Part shown: positions 1-10,014 of the stretch, in pieces
Numbering within the stretch: the first letter of the stretch is position 1
Layout: the number at the start of each line of letters is the position of its first letter
Source of the DNA: Pseudomonas chlororaphis
GTDB taxonomy: Bacteria > Pseudomonadota > Gammaproteobacteria > Pseudomonadales > Pseudomonadaceae
Assembly: GCF_000783395.1 (NCBI RefSeq)
Contig: NZ_JSFK01000002.1
Span: 62,001 to 126,000, forward strand
DNA length: 64,000 nt
Direction of reading: 5' to 3'
Made by a program: the position numbers and the translations under genes
The notes under the pieces: model-generated
Seen by the model: only the letters and a program-made list of their open reading frames with translations
Told to the model about the DNA's origin: nothing
Database searches by the model: none

Positions 1-3000
1 GGTGTTCAGCGGGATCGCATATTGATCCTCACCGCACTGCACCATCAACGCACGGTTGACCGACACGGTGAACGGCAGACGAATGCGGAAATGCACGCCC
101 TGCCCCGGCACCGAATCGATGCTCATGCTGCCGCCGAGCTGCCGCACCTCTTCATGCACCACGTCCATGCCGACGCCGCGCCCGGAAATCTGGGTGATCT
201 TTTCCGCCGTGGAAAACCCCGGCTGGAGGATGAACTGCAACACGTCGCGGTCGCTGATCTCGGCTTCCGGCGCGAGCATGCCGCGCTTGATCGCCTTCTT
301 GCGCACCGCTTCCAGCGGCACCCCGGCGCCGTCATCGCGAATGTCGAAAACGATGTCACCGCCCTCGCGGGACAGGTCGAGGCTGATCTGTCCTTGCGCC
401 GGCTTACCCGCCGCCAGCCGCACTTCGGCCGACTCCAGACCATGGTCGACGGCGTTGCGCAGCATGTGTTCCAGCGGCGCAGCCATGCGCTCCAGCACGT
501 TGCGATCCATCTCGCCTTCAGCGTTGCCGACGACGAAGGCGACGTCTTTGTTCAGCTCTTCAGCGACCTGACGGACGATGCGTTTCAAGCGCGGCAACAT
601 GCGCTCGAACGGCACCATGCGCGTGCGCATCAGGCCTTCCTGCAATTCGGTGTTGATGCGGCCCTGTTGCTGCAACAGGTTCTCGGCGTCGTGATTGCGG
701 CGGTCGAGGGTTTCCTTGAGGTCGAGCAAGTCAGAGGCGGATTCGAACAGCGCCCGCGACAGTTGTTGCAACTGCGAATGGCGGTCCATTTCCAGCGGAT
801 CGAATTCTTCGTAGCCGAGGCGTTCGGCATCGACCTGCTGACGGCTGAGAATCCGCCCCTGAGTTTCAGTGTCGAGACGACGCAACTGATCACGCATGCG
901 TTCGATGGTGGTTTCCATCTCGTTCAACGCGATCTGTGCGTCGTTGACTTGCTGCTCGATGCGACCACGGAAGATTGAGGTTTCCCCGGCCAGATTGACC
1001 AGTTCATCGAGCAGTTCGGCGGAGACTTTGACCATGTCCGCGCCAGCATCGGCAGCCGGTGGCGCCGCGTCAGTCTTGACCGGCACAGGCAGCACTGGCG
1101 GCGTTTCTACCGTCACCGGGTGGCTGAAACTCTGGATCGCGTTGATCAGCCGATCCGCCGGTGGGCACGGTTGCCCGGCGCGCACGCCATCGAGCATTTG
1201 CGCCAAGCGATCATGACCGCGCTGCACCAGCGCAAACAGCTCCGCCGATGGCTGCAACGCGCCGCTGGAAAGACTTTCGTAAAGGTATTCCAGCTCATGG
1301 GCGAGGTCGCCGATCGGCCCGATCTCGACCATCCGCGCGCCGCCCTTGAGGGTGTGCAGATCGCGCAGCAGGGTTTCCACTTCCTGACGATTGCCAGGCT
1401 CGGCCTGCCAGCGCAGCAGCGCGGCGCCGGAGTTTTCGATGATGTCGAAACCTTCCTCGAGGAAGATCTCCAGCAGCTCCGGGTCGTGGCCAGCGCTGTC
1501 CTGATCGGCCGCTGGCTGGGGCGTTTCGCTGACGGCCTGGCCTTGACGCACCTGACGCAGGGTTTCGATCAAATCCTGCGCCGGGGTCAGTGGCTGATGT
1601 TGTTGCAGTTGTTCAAGCAGCAGCGCCAAACGCTCATGACTCTTAAGCAGCAGACGCCTCAAGGTTTCGCTGTAGTTGAAGCGACGATCGACCAGACCTT
1701 CGTAAAGGCTTTCCAGCTCCTGGGCCAGATCGCCAATGGCCTCGACTTCGGCCATCCGCGCGCCGCCCTTGAGGGTGTGCAAATCGCGCTGCAACGAGGA
1801 CAACGGCGCGGCATTGCCCGGGTCGCTCAACCAGCGCTGCAAGGCCTGGCCTGAGCTGTCGAGAATGTCCACCGCCTCTTCGAGGAAGATCTCGACAATC
1901 TCCTCATCGGGTTCAAGCGCCGTTGCCTTTTGCTGCAACTCGGCGGTGGCGCTGCCCAGTTCACGGATGCTCAGGGTGCGGCTGCCATCGCTGCGAATCA
2001 GGCCCATCGACGACGGATCGAGGCTCTCATCAAGCAGATCATGCAAGGCGCGAATCCGCTCTGGCTGTGGGGTGACTTCCTGCCCGGCCGCCAGTTCGTC
2101 GAGCATGTTGATCAGCGCCTCATGGGCGTTTTGCGCTTCCTGGAAAAACCGTTCGCTGACCGCCAGACTGCTTTCTTCCACCGCGCCATACAGGTCGAGC
2201 AAGGCTTCACACAGCACGTCGACCGGCAGCAGATCGGCCATGTGCGCGCCTTCGCCGAGGGTGGTCAGTTCATCCAGCAAGGCGCTGAGTTCCTGACGTT
2301 CGCCGGGGTGTTGCTGCCAGCGCTGCAACAGGCTCTCAGCATCGAGCAGGATGTCCATGCCCTGGGCGAGGAAGTTGTTGATCAGTTGCGGATCGCGCTT
2401 GATCCGCAGGCCGGTATTGGGCGCATCGAGGATCGACGCCAGACGCTCGGCAAGCAGGGTTTCCGAGCGTTTGATCAGCGACTGCGCACCGACAATTGGC
2501 GCCAGCGGATCGTGCTTGAGCTGACGCAGGCCGACACGGAACAGGCCCTCGGCTTCGAGGAGCAATTCCACTTCGTCGAGGTCCAGCGGCAACTGGTGCG
2601 CCTTGAACTCGCGGGCCAGTTGATCGAGCGGTGTAGCGAGTTCAGCAATCGGCAACACGCCGGCCATCGACGCACTGCCCTTGAGCGTGTGCAGGGCGCG
2701 CTGCAATTCATCGCTGGCCTGTAGCGGCACATGCTCGGCGGCTTGATCGAGAAAGCGATTGAGGCTGGCGAGGTGGGTTTCGGCTTCTTTACGGAAGATT
2801 TCCAGCAGCAGCGGATCGAGTGCGGCGACATCGTCGATGTCTTCGGCAGCCAGCGGCTCGTCACCCTTGGCCAAAGCGTGAGCACGGGCAGCGAGTTGAT
2901 CGACATCGCTGCGTTGCCGTTGGCTGTTGGTGGCGAATTCGCTGATCAGTTCGGGCAGCAACAGCACGGTGTCGGTCAGCACTTGCTGCACCACCGAGCC

Positions 3001-5115
3001 CGGCTCGACACTTTGTTCGAGCACACGGTTGAGCAGGTTTTCCACCGACCACGCCAGTTCACCGAGAATCAGCGCGCGGACCATGCGCCCGCTGCCCTTC
3101 AAGGTGTGAAAGGCGCGACGCAGCTCGGTCAGCGCATCGCGGTCCTGCGAATTGGCGATCCAGCGCGGCAAGTATTCGTGGAGGACTTCGAGCACCTCGT
3201 CGGTCTCTTCGAGGAACACTTCGCGCAGCTCATCGTCGACCGGTTCTTCATCGGCCGGCGGCGGCATCAGGCTGCCGGGCGTGCTCAATGCCGGCGGGTT
3301 GAGCGCTGAAACCGGGCTGGCCAGAACGTCGGCCAGCGACTGCACGGTTTCCGGGTCATCAAGCGCTTGCATGTCCTGCATCACCAGCGCTTCGCTGGGG
3401 CTGAGCACGTCGTCGAGCACGGGCACATGTGGCTCATTTGGAAAGAAACCCAGACTGGCGAGGGACTTCTGCGCGACGTCCAGCAATTGTTCGCCCGCTG
3501 CCTGTGGGTCATCGCTCAAGCGTTCGAGGTAATACTCAAGGCTGCTGATGACATCCGCCAGATGGTCGAGTTGCTCCCAGCCCGGCTCATGCGGATCAAG
3601 CAGCAAATGTTCACGGATAAAACCGTTGCAGGCTTCGACCAGACTCGCCGCCCGGCTGAGCGGAATCATCGCCAGCGCACCACGCACCTGAGTCAGCAGC
3701 GCCGGCAACGGTTGCAGGTGCTGGCGATCCCAATCGGCGTCGATGTAGTCGACGATCATGTCCTTGGCCTGTTGCAGGCAGATGCGCGCTTCCTTGATCA
3801 CGATCTGATGGATCTGCGTCAGGTCGGTGGTCGGCAGGCGCGAATCTTCCGGGCTTTCCGGCTCGACGGTGCCGACCATGCCGGCCAGCGTCGCCTCGAC
3901 GTAAAGCAAGGCGCCGGCGACGTCCATCAGGATCGCGTCGTTCGGTTCGCGCTGGCCCTGGGCGAGGCTGAGCACAACGGCCAATTGATCAATGATGACT
4001 TTGCGCGGCTGGCCAAAACCGAGCACGGCCAGGGTGTCGGCGATCTGCCGCAGCGGCGCCAGCAGGCTCTCCAGATCCGAAGTGTGCTGACGGTCGCTGC
4101 GCACGAACAGGTCAAGGCGTTCCTTGACCCGCACCAGTTCCTCACACAGCGCCGCCAGCACCGAACGCATCGCATCGCGGTCGGGGCCGGCCAGGCGCGC
4201 ACGTTCTTCGTCGACCATCGCGCTGTCGGGCAACGCGTCGTCCAGGGAGTAGCGATCTTTCATGGTCAGCATCTGCCCGGTGGGATGTTCGGCTTTGGCA
4301 ATATAGAACAACAGGCTTTTCAGCAGCTCGGCAGCCGCCGGCTGATTGAGGCCAGCCATGCCCTGATCGAGCAAGCGTTTGAGTTCTTTGTCGGCATCCT
4401 TGAACAGGCTGCGCAGCGCCGGGCTGTTGGCGATCACGCCCTCGCGCATGCCTTCGACCAGCGCCGAGGCGACTTGCCACAGCGGGCTCAGCGGCGAATC
4501 ACCGCTCAGCGCTTCGAGGCGGGTGAAGACTTTGGCCAGATAGTCGAGATGCGTCTGGTCATCTTGTTCACGCAGCAAACCGACCAAAGCCATTTGCAGC
4601 ATCTGGCGTAATTTGCGCAGCACGTTCGGCAGCTCTGCCGGCTCAAGCCGCGCCAGTGCTTCGGCGCTCAGGGGCGGGAAGTCAGGCAACTGCGGGCTGA
4701 ACAGGCTGGTTTCAGACAACAGGCTTTCGCCCCGAGCACTACGCAGATCGTTGATCAGCGGCAACACCACCAGCGGCAAATCGCGGCGGGCGCTCTGCAC
4801 GCGGTCGAGGTAGATCGGCAATTGCCCGAGGGCTTGCAGCAACAGGTGCAGGGCTTCGTCGCGATGGCTGACGCGCTCGTGTTGCAAGGCTTCGACCAGA
4901 TGCTCCATTTCTTCGGCGAGCAAGGCTGCGCCGTAGAACTCGACCATCTGCAAACTGCCGTGGACTTGATGGATGTAATCCAGGCACTCGTCCAGCCCGG
5001 GAAAGGCTTGCGGATCATCGAGCACGGCTTCAATCGCCTGATGCGCCAGCCTCAGCGTTTCGGCAATTTCGTCTTTGACCCATTCGAGGGCCACATAGTC
5101 GTGCCGATCACCCAT
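1..5115 (-). CDS. chpA: ChpA, hybrid chemotaxis histidine kinase of type IV pili (3' end beyond window)
   Basis: Large CheA-type kinase controlling type IV pilus motility and, in P. aeruginosa, cAMP levels. The start MGDRHDYVALEWVK at 5115 matches the known ChpA N-terminus, and 1705 codons lie in the window. Histidine phosphotransfer motifs HTLKG are visible near 3100, 2690, 1760 and 1340; an early one (IHQVHGS) lies near 4970. Near 2250 the equivalent site reads LTTLGEGA, with no His. The kinase N box (HMLRNAVDHG, near 460), G1 box (FDIRDDGAG, near 335) and G2 box (GRGVGMDVV, near 180) follow, then the start of a CheW-like domain at the window edge. A C-terminal receiver is expected outside. 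Start is 11 bases after pilJ ends, so it belongs to the pilGHIJ-chpA operon. Confidence 0.95.
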   Translation of the reverse strand, partial: MGDRHDYVALEWVKDEIAETLRLAHQAIEAVLDDPQAFPGLDECLDYIHQVHGSLQMVEFYGAALLAEEMEHLVEALQHERVSHRDEALHLLLQALGQLPIYLDRVQSARRDLPLVVLPLINDLRSARGESLLSETSLFSPQLPDFPPLSAEALARLEPAELPNVLRKLRQMLQMALVGLLREQDDQTHLDYLAKVFTRLEALSGDSPLSPLWQVASALVEGMREGVIANSPALRSLFKDADKELKRLLDQGMAGLNQPAAAELLKSLLFYIAKAEHPTGQMLTMKDRYSLDDALPDSAMVDEERARLAGPDRDAMRSVLAALCEELVRVKERLDLFVRSDRQHTSDLESLLAPLRQIADTLAVLGFGQPRKVIIDQLAVVLSLAQGQREPNDAILMDVAGALLYVEATLAGMVGTVEPESPEDSRLPTTDLTQIHQIVIKEARICLQQAKDMIVDYIDADWDRQHLQPLPALLTQVRGALAMIPLSRAASLVEACNGFIREHLLLDPHEPGWEQLDHLADVISSLEYYLERLSDDPQAAGEQLLDVAQKSLASLGFFPNEPHVPVLDDVLSPSEALVMQDMQALDDPETVQSLADVLASPVSALNPPALSTPGSLMPPPADEEPVDDELREVFLEETDEVLEVLHEYLPRWIANSQDRDALTELRRAFHTLKGSGRMVRALILGELAWSVENLLNRVLEQSVEPGSVVQQVLTDTVLLLPELISEFATNSQRQRSDVDQLAARAHALAKGDEPLAAEDIDDVAALDPLLLEIFRKEAETHLASLNRFLDQAAEHVPLQASDELQRALHTLKGSASMAGVLPIAELATPLDQLAREFKAHQLPLDLDEVELLLEAEGLFRVGLRQLKHDPLAPIVGAQSLIKRSETLLAERLASILDAPNTGLRIKRDPQLINNFLAQGMDILLDAESLLQRWQQHPGERQELSALLDELTTLGEGAHMADLLPVDVLCEALLDLYGAVEESSLAVSERFFQEAQNAHEALINMLDELAAGQEVTPQPERIRALHDLLDESLDPSSMGLIRSDGSRTLSIRELGSATAELQQKATALEPDEEIVEIFLEEAVDILDSSGQALQRWLSDPGNAAPLSSLQRDLHTLKGGARMAEVEAIGDLAQELESLYEGLVDRRFNYSETLRRLLLKSHERLALLLEQLQQHQPLTPAQDLIETLRQVRQGQAVSETPQPAADQDSAGHDPELLEIFLEEGFDIIENSGAALLRWQAEPGNRQEVETLLRDLHTLKGGARMVEIGPIGDLAHELEYLYESLSSGALQPSAELFALVQRGHDRLAQMLDGVRAGQPCPPADRLINAIQSFSHPVTVETPPVLPVPVKTDAAPPAADAGADMVKVSAELLDELVNLAGETSIFRGRIEQQVNDAQIALNEMETTIERMRDQLRRLDTETQGRILSRQQVDAERLGYEEFDPLEMDRHSQLQQLSRALFESASDLLDLKETLDRRNHDAENLLQQQGRINTELQEGLMRTRMVPFERMLPRLKRIVRQVAEELNKDVAFVVGNAEGEMDRNVLERMAAPLEHMLRNAVDHGLESAEVRLAAGKPAQGQISLDLSREGGDIVFDIRDDGAGVPLEAVRKKAIKRGMLAPEAEISDRDVLQFILQPGFSTAEKITQISGRGVGMDVVHEEVRQLGGSMSIDSVPGQGVHFRIRLPFTVSVNRALMVQCGEDQYAIPLNT

Positions 5116-5126
5116 AACCACTCCAC

Positions 5127-7175
5127 TCACGCTTTATCTGTCGCCGCCGGCAAGGTGAAGCCGGACACCGAACGCCGTAGCTGACTGGCCATTTTCGTCA
5201 GGTTGCCGATGCTCTCGGCGGTGGCCGTGGAGCCGGACGAGGTTTGCGAGGTGATTTGCTGGATCACGTTCATCGTCAGCGAGATCTGCCCGGCGGAAGT
5301 CGTCTGCTGCTGCGCTGCGTTGGAAATGCTTTGAATCAGCGCCGCGAGGGTCTTCGACACGCCTTCGATTTCTTCCAGGGCCACACCGGCATCCTGCGCC
5401 AGTCGCGCGCCGCGCACCACTTCGGTGGTGGTCTGTTCCATCGAGATCACCGCTTCGTTGGTGTCGGTCTGAATCGCCCGAACCAGGGTTTCGATCTGCC
5501 GGGTGGCGGCGGACGAGCGTTCGGCCAAGCGCTGCACTTCGTCGGCGACCACGGCAAAACCGCGTCCGGCATCACCGGCCATCGACGCCTGAATCGCCGC
5601 GTTGAGGGCGAGGATGTTGGTCTGATCGGCAATGTCGTCGATCAGGCTGACGATGTCGCCGATTTCCTGCGACGACTCGCCGAGGCGCTTGATGCGTTTG
5701 GCGGTGTCCTGGATCTGTTCGCGAATGTTGTCCATGCCGTGGATGGTGTTGTGCACCACCTCGTTGCCCTTGTTGGCGATCTCCACGGAGCGCTCGGCTA
5801 CGGCAGAGGATTCGGCAGCGTTGGCCGAAACCTGATCGATGGATTCAGCCATGTCGCTGATTGCCGTCGACGCTTCGGAAATCTGCTGGGCCTGATGTTC
5901 CGAGGCCTGGGCCAGGTGCATGGCGGTGGCCTGGGTTTCCTGCACGGCGGCGGCAACCTGGCCGGCGGTTAGGTTGATGGTCGCGACGAGATCGCGCAAT
6001 TGGTCGACGGAATAGTTGATCGAGTCGGCGATGGTGCCGGTGAAGTCTTCGGTCACCGAGGCGGTCACCGTGAGGTCGCCGTCGGCGAGGTCTTCAATTT
6101 CGTCGAGCAGACGCATGATCGCGTTCTGATTGCGCTCGTTCTTCTCGGCGGTTTCGCGCAACTGGCGATTGGTTTCCCGGACCATCACCAGACCGATAAG
6201 GATGATCGAGGCCAGCGCCAGCAAACCGAGGACGTAACCACCGATGGTGTCGGTGTTGCGCCCGCCGGCAAGGTTTTCGAAGCGAGTGGCCAAGTGCGAG
6301 GCTTCGTCGAGCAGGGTTTGCGAGAGGCTGAAGATGTTGCTCGCCGACTCCCGCACTTTGAACAGCTCCGGCGAGGTTTCGAGGATTTCATCGACGGAGC
6401 CGGAGACGAACTGGAACAGCTCGGAGATTTCACTCAAACGGGCGCGGGCATCGCGGTCTTCGACCTGGCTGATTTTCAGCGCCGGGTTGCCTTGCAGCAT
6501 GCCGTTGAGCACTTGGCCGAAACGGATGGCATCGCGGCCAAAGGCATCGGCGGCTTGCTGGGAGTTTTCGTCGCCGGCAAGCACGGTGTTGACCGCGCCG
6601 AGGATGCGTTCAGCCAGCAACGACTGACGCTGGGCCATCGCCACTTGCGCCGCCGGAGCACCGCGTTGCAAAAGGATTTCGACGACTTTTTCGTATTCGA
6701 TCTGCAACTGCGGCACGGTTTCGGCCAGCGTCGCGGCGACCTGATGCAACGACAGCACGGTCTGTTCGCTGGAGAGAATCGCGTCGGTGTTTTTCAGCAG
6801 GCGTTCCCAATCCAGCTGCACGGCGCGCATTTCCGGGCGCACGGTGGCCGGCGCTGGCGGCAGGCCGGTGGCCGGGTCGCCCTTTTTCAGGTAACCCCAG
6901 CGCTGGGCGAAATCGTTGCGCGCATCGCTGAGCAGCTTGAATGCGGCGGCCTTGCCGGCGGCGGCTTCGGTGGCGTTCTTGGCGATGCGTTGCGAGAGCA
7001 CGCGCAGCTCACCGGCGTGGCCGATGTACTGTTTGTCGTAGTTCGCCTGGGTGTTTAGGTACGCGAAGTTGGCGAACAGCAGCATGATGAACACGATCAG
7101 TGCGATGAACAGCACGATGATCTGCGAGCGACTGCGCGATCCTTCCGCCGGCTTGCCTGTTTTTGCTTTTGTCAT
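5127..7175 (-). CDS. pilJ: PilJ, methyl-accepting chemotaxis protein of the pilus system
   Basis: Inner-membrane chemoreceptor (682 aa) that feeds the ChpA kinase through PilI. A basic N-terminus is followed by a membrane segment (about residues 18-40), a periplasmic part of about 270 residues with PilJ-type helical repeats, a second membrane segment (about 310-330), a HAMP-like linker and a coiled-coil signalling domain. The hairpin tip carries the conserved kinase-contact stretch ([31 protein letters not shown] in part, near residue 535). Length agrees with P. aeruginosa PilJ (682). In P. aeruginosa pilK follows pilJ; here chpA follows directly. Confidence 0.96.
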   Translation of the reverse strand: MTKAKTGKPAEGSRSRSQIIVLFIALIVFIMLLFANFAYLNTQANYDKQYIGHAGELRVLSQRIAKNATEAAAGKAAAFKLLSDARNDFAQRWGYLKKGDPATGLPPAPATVRPEMRAVQLDWERLLKNTDAILSSEQTVLSLHQVAATLAETVPQLQIEYEKVVEILLQRGAPAAQVAMAQRQSLLAERILGAVNTVLAGDENSQQAADAFGRDAIRFGQVLNGMLQGNPALKISQVEDRDARARLSEISELFQFVSGSVDEILETSPELFKVRESASNIFSLSQTLLDEASHLATRFENLAGGRNTDTIGGYVLGLLALASIILIGLVMVRETNRQLRETAEKNERNQNAIMRLLDEIEDLADGDLTVTASVTEDFTGTIADSINYSVDQLRDLVATINLTAGQVAAAVQETQATAMHLAQASEHQAQQISEASTAISDMAESIDQVSANAAESSAVAERSVEIANKGNEVVHNTIHGMDNIREQIQDTAKRIKRLGESSQEIGDIVSLIDDIADQTNILALNAAIQASMAGDAGRGFAVVADEVQRLAERSSAATRQIETLVRAIQTDTNEAVISMEQTTTEVVRGARLAQDAGVALEEIEGVSKTLAALIQSISNAAQQQTTSAGQISLTMNVIQQITSQTSSGSTATAESIGNLTKMASQLRRSVSGFTLPAATDKA

Positions 7176-7218
7176 CGGTCCTCGCCCTTAACCCACACCT
7201 TTGAGGCCTGCTGCAATC

Positions 7219-7312
7219 CCTGTGGGAGCGAGCCTGCTCGCGAAAGCGCTGGGTCAGCCAATATTTATCTTGCCTGACACGCCCTCTTCGCGAGCAGGCT
7301 CGCTCCCACAGG
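7219..7312. repeat. REPIN, family A (paired inverted REP)
   Basis: Two 26-base arms, 7219-7244 and 7287-7312, are exact inverted copies with the core GGGAGCGAGCCTGCTCGCG, separated by about 40 bases. It lies between pilI and pilJ in the same operon. The same arm recurs at 41539, 44230, 47140 and 54476. Such doublets are REPINs, mobilised by RAYT transposases encoded elsewhere. Here it may also form an mRNA hairpin that sets pilJ level relative to pilI. Confidence 0.92.
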
Positions 7313-7329
7313 GGACGGTGCTGAATCTG

Positions 7330-7869
7330 TTATATCGCGACGCTCATGAACACCGGGGATTTCGCCAATGCAAACAAACTGAACACTCGCCAGTTCTGCT
7401 CGCGCCGAAAATAGCCTTTGACGAACTCGGCCTTCGAGCCCTGGCGCTTGCTGATCGAGATCGGTTCGAAGCTGTCCTGCTCGAAATGTTGCAAGCCAAT
7501 AACCTCATCGACCATCAACCCGGCAAACACATCGCCATGCTCGACCACCAATACCCGCCGCTGTTTACGCAGCGGCGACAGTTCATGACCGAAAAATCCG
7601 CACAAATCCATGATCGGCAACAGCCGCCCGCGCAGGTTAGCCACGCCTTTGACCCACGGCTTGACCCCGGGCAACTGAGTGAAGCGCGGTTCGTGCAGCA
7701 CTTCGCTGACTTCGCCCATCGGCGCCACATACCAATGCTCGCCGAGGCGAAAGCCGATGCCGCTCCAGCGATCCTGACGCGCCGGTTGCGACGGCAGATC
7801 CGCCGCCAGCAAGCGGCAGCGCTGGTCGATTTGCCAGAGCAGTTCGAACGCGGTCAGCGATTCGCTCAT
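7330..7869 (-). CDS. pilI: PilI, CheW-like adaptor of the pilus chemosensory system
   Basis: Cytoplasmic coupling protein of 179 aa that links the receptor PilJ to the kinase ChpA. The single CheW-like beta-barrel domain covers about residues 35-175; RLGEHWYVAPMGEVSEVL and GVANLRGRLLPIMDL are characteristic. Ten bases separate it from pilH upstream, and a REPIN separates it from pilJ downstream. Length fits P. aeruginosa PilI (178). Confidence 0.95.
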   Translation of the reverse strand: MSESLTAFELLWQIDQRCRLLAADLPSQPARQDRWSGIGFRLGEHWYVAPMGEVSEVLHEPRFTQLPGVKPWVKGVANLRGRLLPIMDLCGFFGHELSPLRKQRRVLVVEHGDVFAGLMVDEVIGLQHFEQDSFEPISISKRQGSKAEFVKGYFRREQNWRVFSLFALAKSPVFMSVAI

Positions 7870-7879
7870 GGTTGCGCGA

Positions 7880-8245
7880 TCAACCGTTCAGCACGTTGTT
7901 CAGGGTCTTGATCAGGGTGTCTTCGTCGACCGGTTTGGTCAGGTAGTCCTTGGCGCCCTGGCGAGTGCCCCAGACCTTGTCGGTTTCCTGATCCTTGGTG
8001 GTGATGATGATCACCGGGATGTGGCTGGTGTCGGCATCCTTGGTCAGCTGGCGGGTGGCCTGAAAACCGTTGAGGCCGGGCATGACGATGTCCATCAATA
8101 CCGCGTCGGGTTTTTCCTGACGGGCCAGGGCCACGCCGTCGGCGCCGTTTTCGGCCTTGAGCACTTCATGGCCGTGCTTTTCGAGCATGCCGGTGAGTTT
8201 GTACATTTCAGTCGGCGAATCATCGACGATCAGGATACGTGCCAT
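7880..8245 (-). CDS. pilH: PilH, CheY-like response regulator
   Basis: Single receiver domain of 121 aa, equal in length to P. aeruginosa PilH. I chose the start MARILIVDDSP at 8245, because the 12 extra upstream codons have no family counterpart. The acidic pair follows ILIV (DD), the phospho-acceptor Asp sits in AVLMDIVMPG, and the conserved Lys is in YLTKPVDED. In P. aeruginosa PilH counteracts or drains phosphate from the pathway that drives pilus retraction. It lies between pilG (60-base gap) and pilI. Confidence 0.96.
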   Translation of the reverse strand: MARILIVDDSPTEMYKLTGMLEKHGHEVLKAENGADGVALARQEKPDAVLMDIVMPGLNGFQATRQLTKDADTSHIPVIIITTKDQETDKVWGTRQGAKDYLTKPVDEDTLIKTLNNVLNG

Positions 8246-8305
8246 GGTTTTCCCCATTTTTCTTGTCGACCCCCGGCCCACTGACCGAGCGTCACTGTAC
8301 GTGTC

Positions 8306-8710
8306 TTACTGCGGCAAAACGGCGGCGAAGCCCGGAACATGGGCCTGGATCGCGTTGAGCAGCTCTTCCTTGCTGAAAGGCTTGGTCAAAAATTGATCAG
8401 AACCGACAATCCGCCCCTTGGCCTTGTCGAACAGCCCGTCACGCGATGACAGCATGATCACCGGCGTGGCCTTGAACGCACTGTTGTTCTTGATTAAAGC
8501 GCAGGTCTGATAACCATCCAGACGCGGCATCATGATGTCGACAAAAATGATCCCGGGATGGTTGTCGGCGATCTTGGCCAGGGCGTCGAAACCGTCGATC
8601 GCCGTGATCACTTCGCACCCGACATTCTTCAACAAGGTTTCGGCGGTGCGACGAATCGTTTTCGAGTCGTCGATGACCATGACCTTCAAGGCGCTGGACT
8701 GCTGTTCCAT
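8306..8710 (-). CDS. pilG: PilG, CheY-like response regulator
   Basis: Receiver-only regulator (134 aa) and first gene of the minus-strand pil/chp operon. VMVIDDSKTIRR holds the acidic pocket, IIFVDIMMPRLDGY the phospho-acceptor Asp, and FLTKPFSKEEL the invariant Lys. Its P. aeruginosa counterpart is phosphorylated by ChpA and promotes pilus extension and cAMP signalling. The 225-base gap to divergent gshB should hold both promoters. Confidence 0.96.
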   Translation of the reverse strand: MEQQSSALKVMVIDDSKTIRRTAETLLKNVGCEVITAIDGFDALAKIADNHPGIIFVDIMMPRLDGYQTCALIKNNSAFKATPVIMLSSRDGLFDKAKGRIVGSDQFLTKPFSKEELLNAIQAHVPGFAAVLPQ

Positions 8711-8935
8711 AAGAGGGCTCTACCGTCGCCTTTGCGAATCAATTTGTCCGTTTTGCGGTTATCAATGGCTCGAAACCCTTGATGTTCAAGGGCCAGCACG
8801 CTACGCCAGCCTTTTTAGCACAGTCTCCAGATGCAATCTATCGACGGGTTTTTCCTTGACCGAAAACCCGCCCGGCGCCACTCTGGCGGCACTTTTTCAA
8901 TACCGATCCGGTAGCCAATTTTCGAGGAAAACCCA

Positions 8936-9907
8936 ATGAGCGTTCGCGTCGGGATTGTCATGGACCCTATCGCCAGCATCTCCTATAAAAAGGATAGCTC
9001 GCTGGCCATGCTGCTGGCCGCGCAGAAGCGTGGCTGGGAACTGTTCTATATGGAACAGCGCGACCTGTATCAGGGTGAAGGTCAGGCACGGGCGCGGATG
9101 AAGCCGCTGAAAGTCTTCGCCAACCCGGAAAAATGGTTCGAACTGGACGCCGAGCAGGACAACCTGCTGAGCGATCTGGACGTGATCCTGATGCGCAAGG
9201 ATCCGCCGTTCGACATGGAGTTCGTCTACTCCACCTACCTGCTCGAACAGGCCGAAACCGCTGGCGTGCTGGTGGTGAACAAGCCGCAGAGCCTGCGCGA
9301 CTGCAATGAAAAGCTGTTCGCCACGCTGTTCCCGCAGTGCACACCGCCAACCATCGTCAGCCGCCGCGCCGACGTGCTGCGTGAATTCGCCGCGAAACAC
9401 GGCGACGTGATCCTCAAGCCGCTGGACGGCATGGGCGGTACTTCGATCTTCCGTCACCGCGCCGGTGATCCAAATCTGTCGGTGATTCTCGAAACCCTGA
9501 CCGCCCTCGGTGGCCAGCAGATCATGGGCCAGGCTTACCTGCCAGCAATCAAGGACGGCGACAAACGCATCCTGATGATCGACGGCGAGCCGGTGGATTA
9601 CTGCCTGGCGCGGATTCCGGCGCAGGGCGAAACCCGTGGCAACCTGGCTGCCGGTGGCCGTGGTGAAGCGCGTCCGTTGACTGACAAGGATCGCTGGATC
9701 GCCGCCCAGGTCGGCCCGACGTTGCGTGAGAAAGGTCTGCTGTTCGTTGGTCTCGATGTGATCGGTGAAAGCCTGACCGAAATCAACGTCACCAGCCCGA
9801 CCTGCATCCGTGAAATCGACAATGCCTTCGGCACTGACATCGGCGGCATGTTGATGGACGCGATCGCCAAGAAGCTGCAAGCCGCCGGCAAAATGCCACA
9901 AGCTTGA
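8936..9907 (+). CDS. gshB: Glutathione synthetase
   Basis: Catalyses the ATP-dependent joining of glycine to gamma-glutamylcysteine, the last step of glutathione synthesis, in the cytoplasm. The 323-aa protein opens MSVRVGIVMDPI and has an N-terminal substrate domain and a C-terminal ATP-grasp domain (about residues 125-315). ILKPLDGMGGTSIF is the flexible glycine-rich loop and EINVTSPTCIREI holds metal and substrate contacts. Divergent from pilG and followed by the TonB gene, as in P. aeruginosa PA0406-PA0408. Confidence 0.96.
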   Translation: MSVRVGIVMDPIASISYKKDSSLAMLLAAQKRGWELFYMEQRDLYQGEGQARARMKPLKVFANPEKWFELDAEQDNLLSDLDVILMRKDPPFDMEFVYSTYLLEQAETAGVLVVNKPQSLRDCNEKLFATLFPQCTPPTIVSRRADVLREFAAKHGDVILKPLDGMGGTSIFRHRAGDPNLSVILETLTALGGQQIMGQAYLPAIKDGDKRILMIDGEPVDYCLARIPAQGETRGNLAAGGRGEARPLTDKDRWIAAQVGPTLREKGLLFVGLDVIGESLTEINVTSPTCIREIDNAFGTDIGGMLMDAIAKKLQAAGKMPQA

Positions 9908-10014
9908 TGCACGTCACATGCAGTCTGTCGCTTGAAGCGTGAAGCCCAAGGCGTGAAACCAACATTGCGTTATCATGCGCAGCCTCTGAAAAACGCGATG
10001 TTGGTTTTCTTGTC

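Noticed and set aside
22..978. Long plus-strand ORF opposite chpA (also 1120-1854 and 3367-4611)
   Set aside because: Mirror frames of a high-GC gene; composition is His/Gln/Arg-rich without any domain, while the minus strand reads clear CheA and Hpt motifs.
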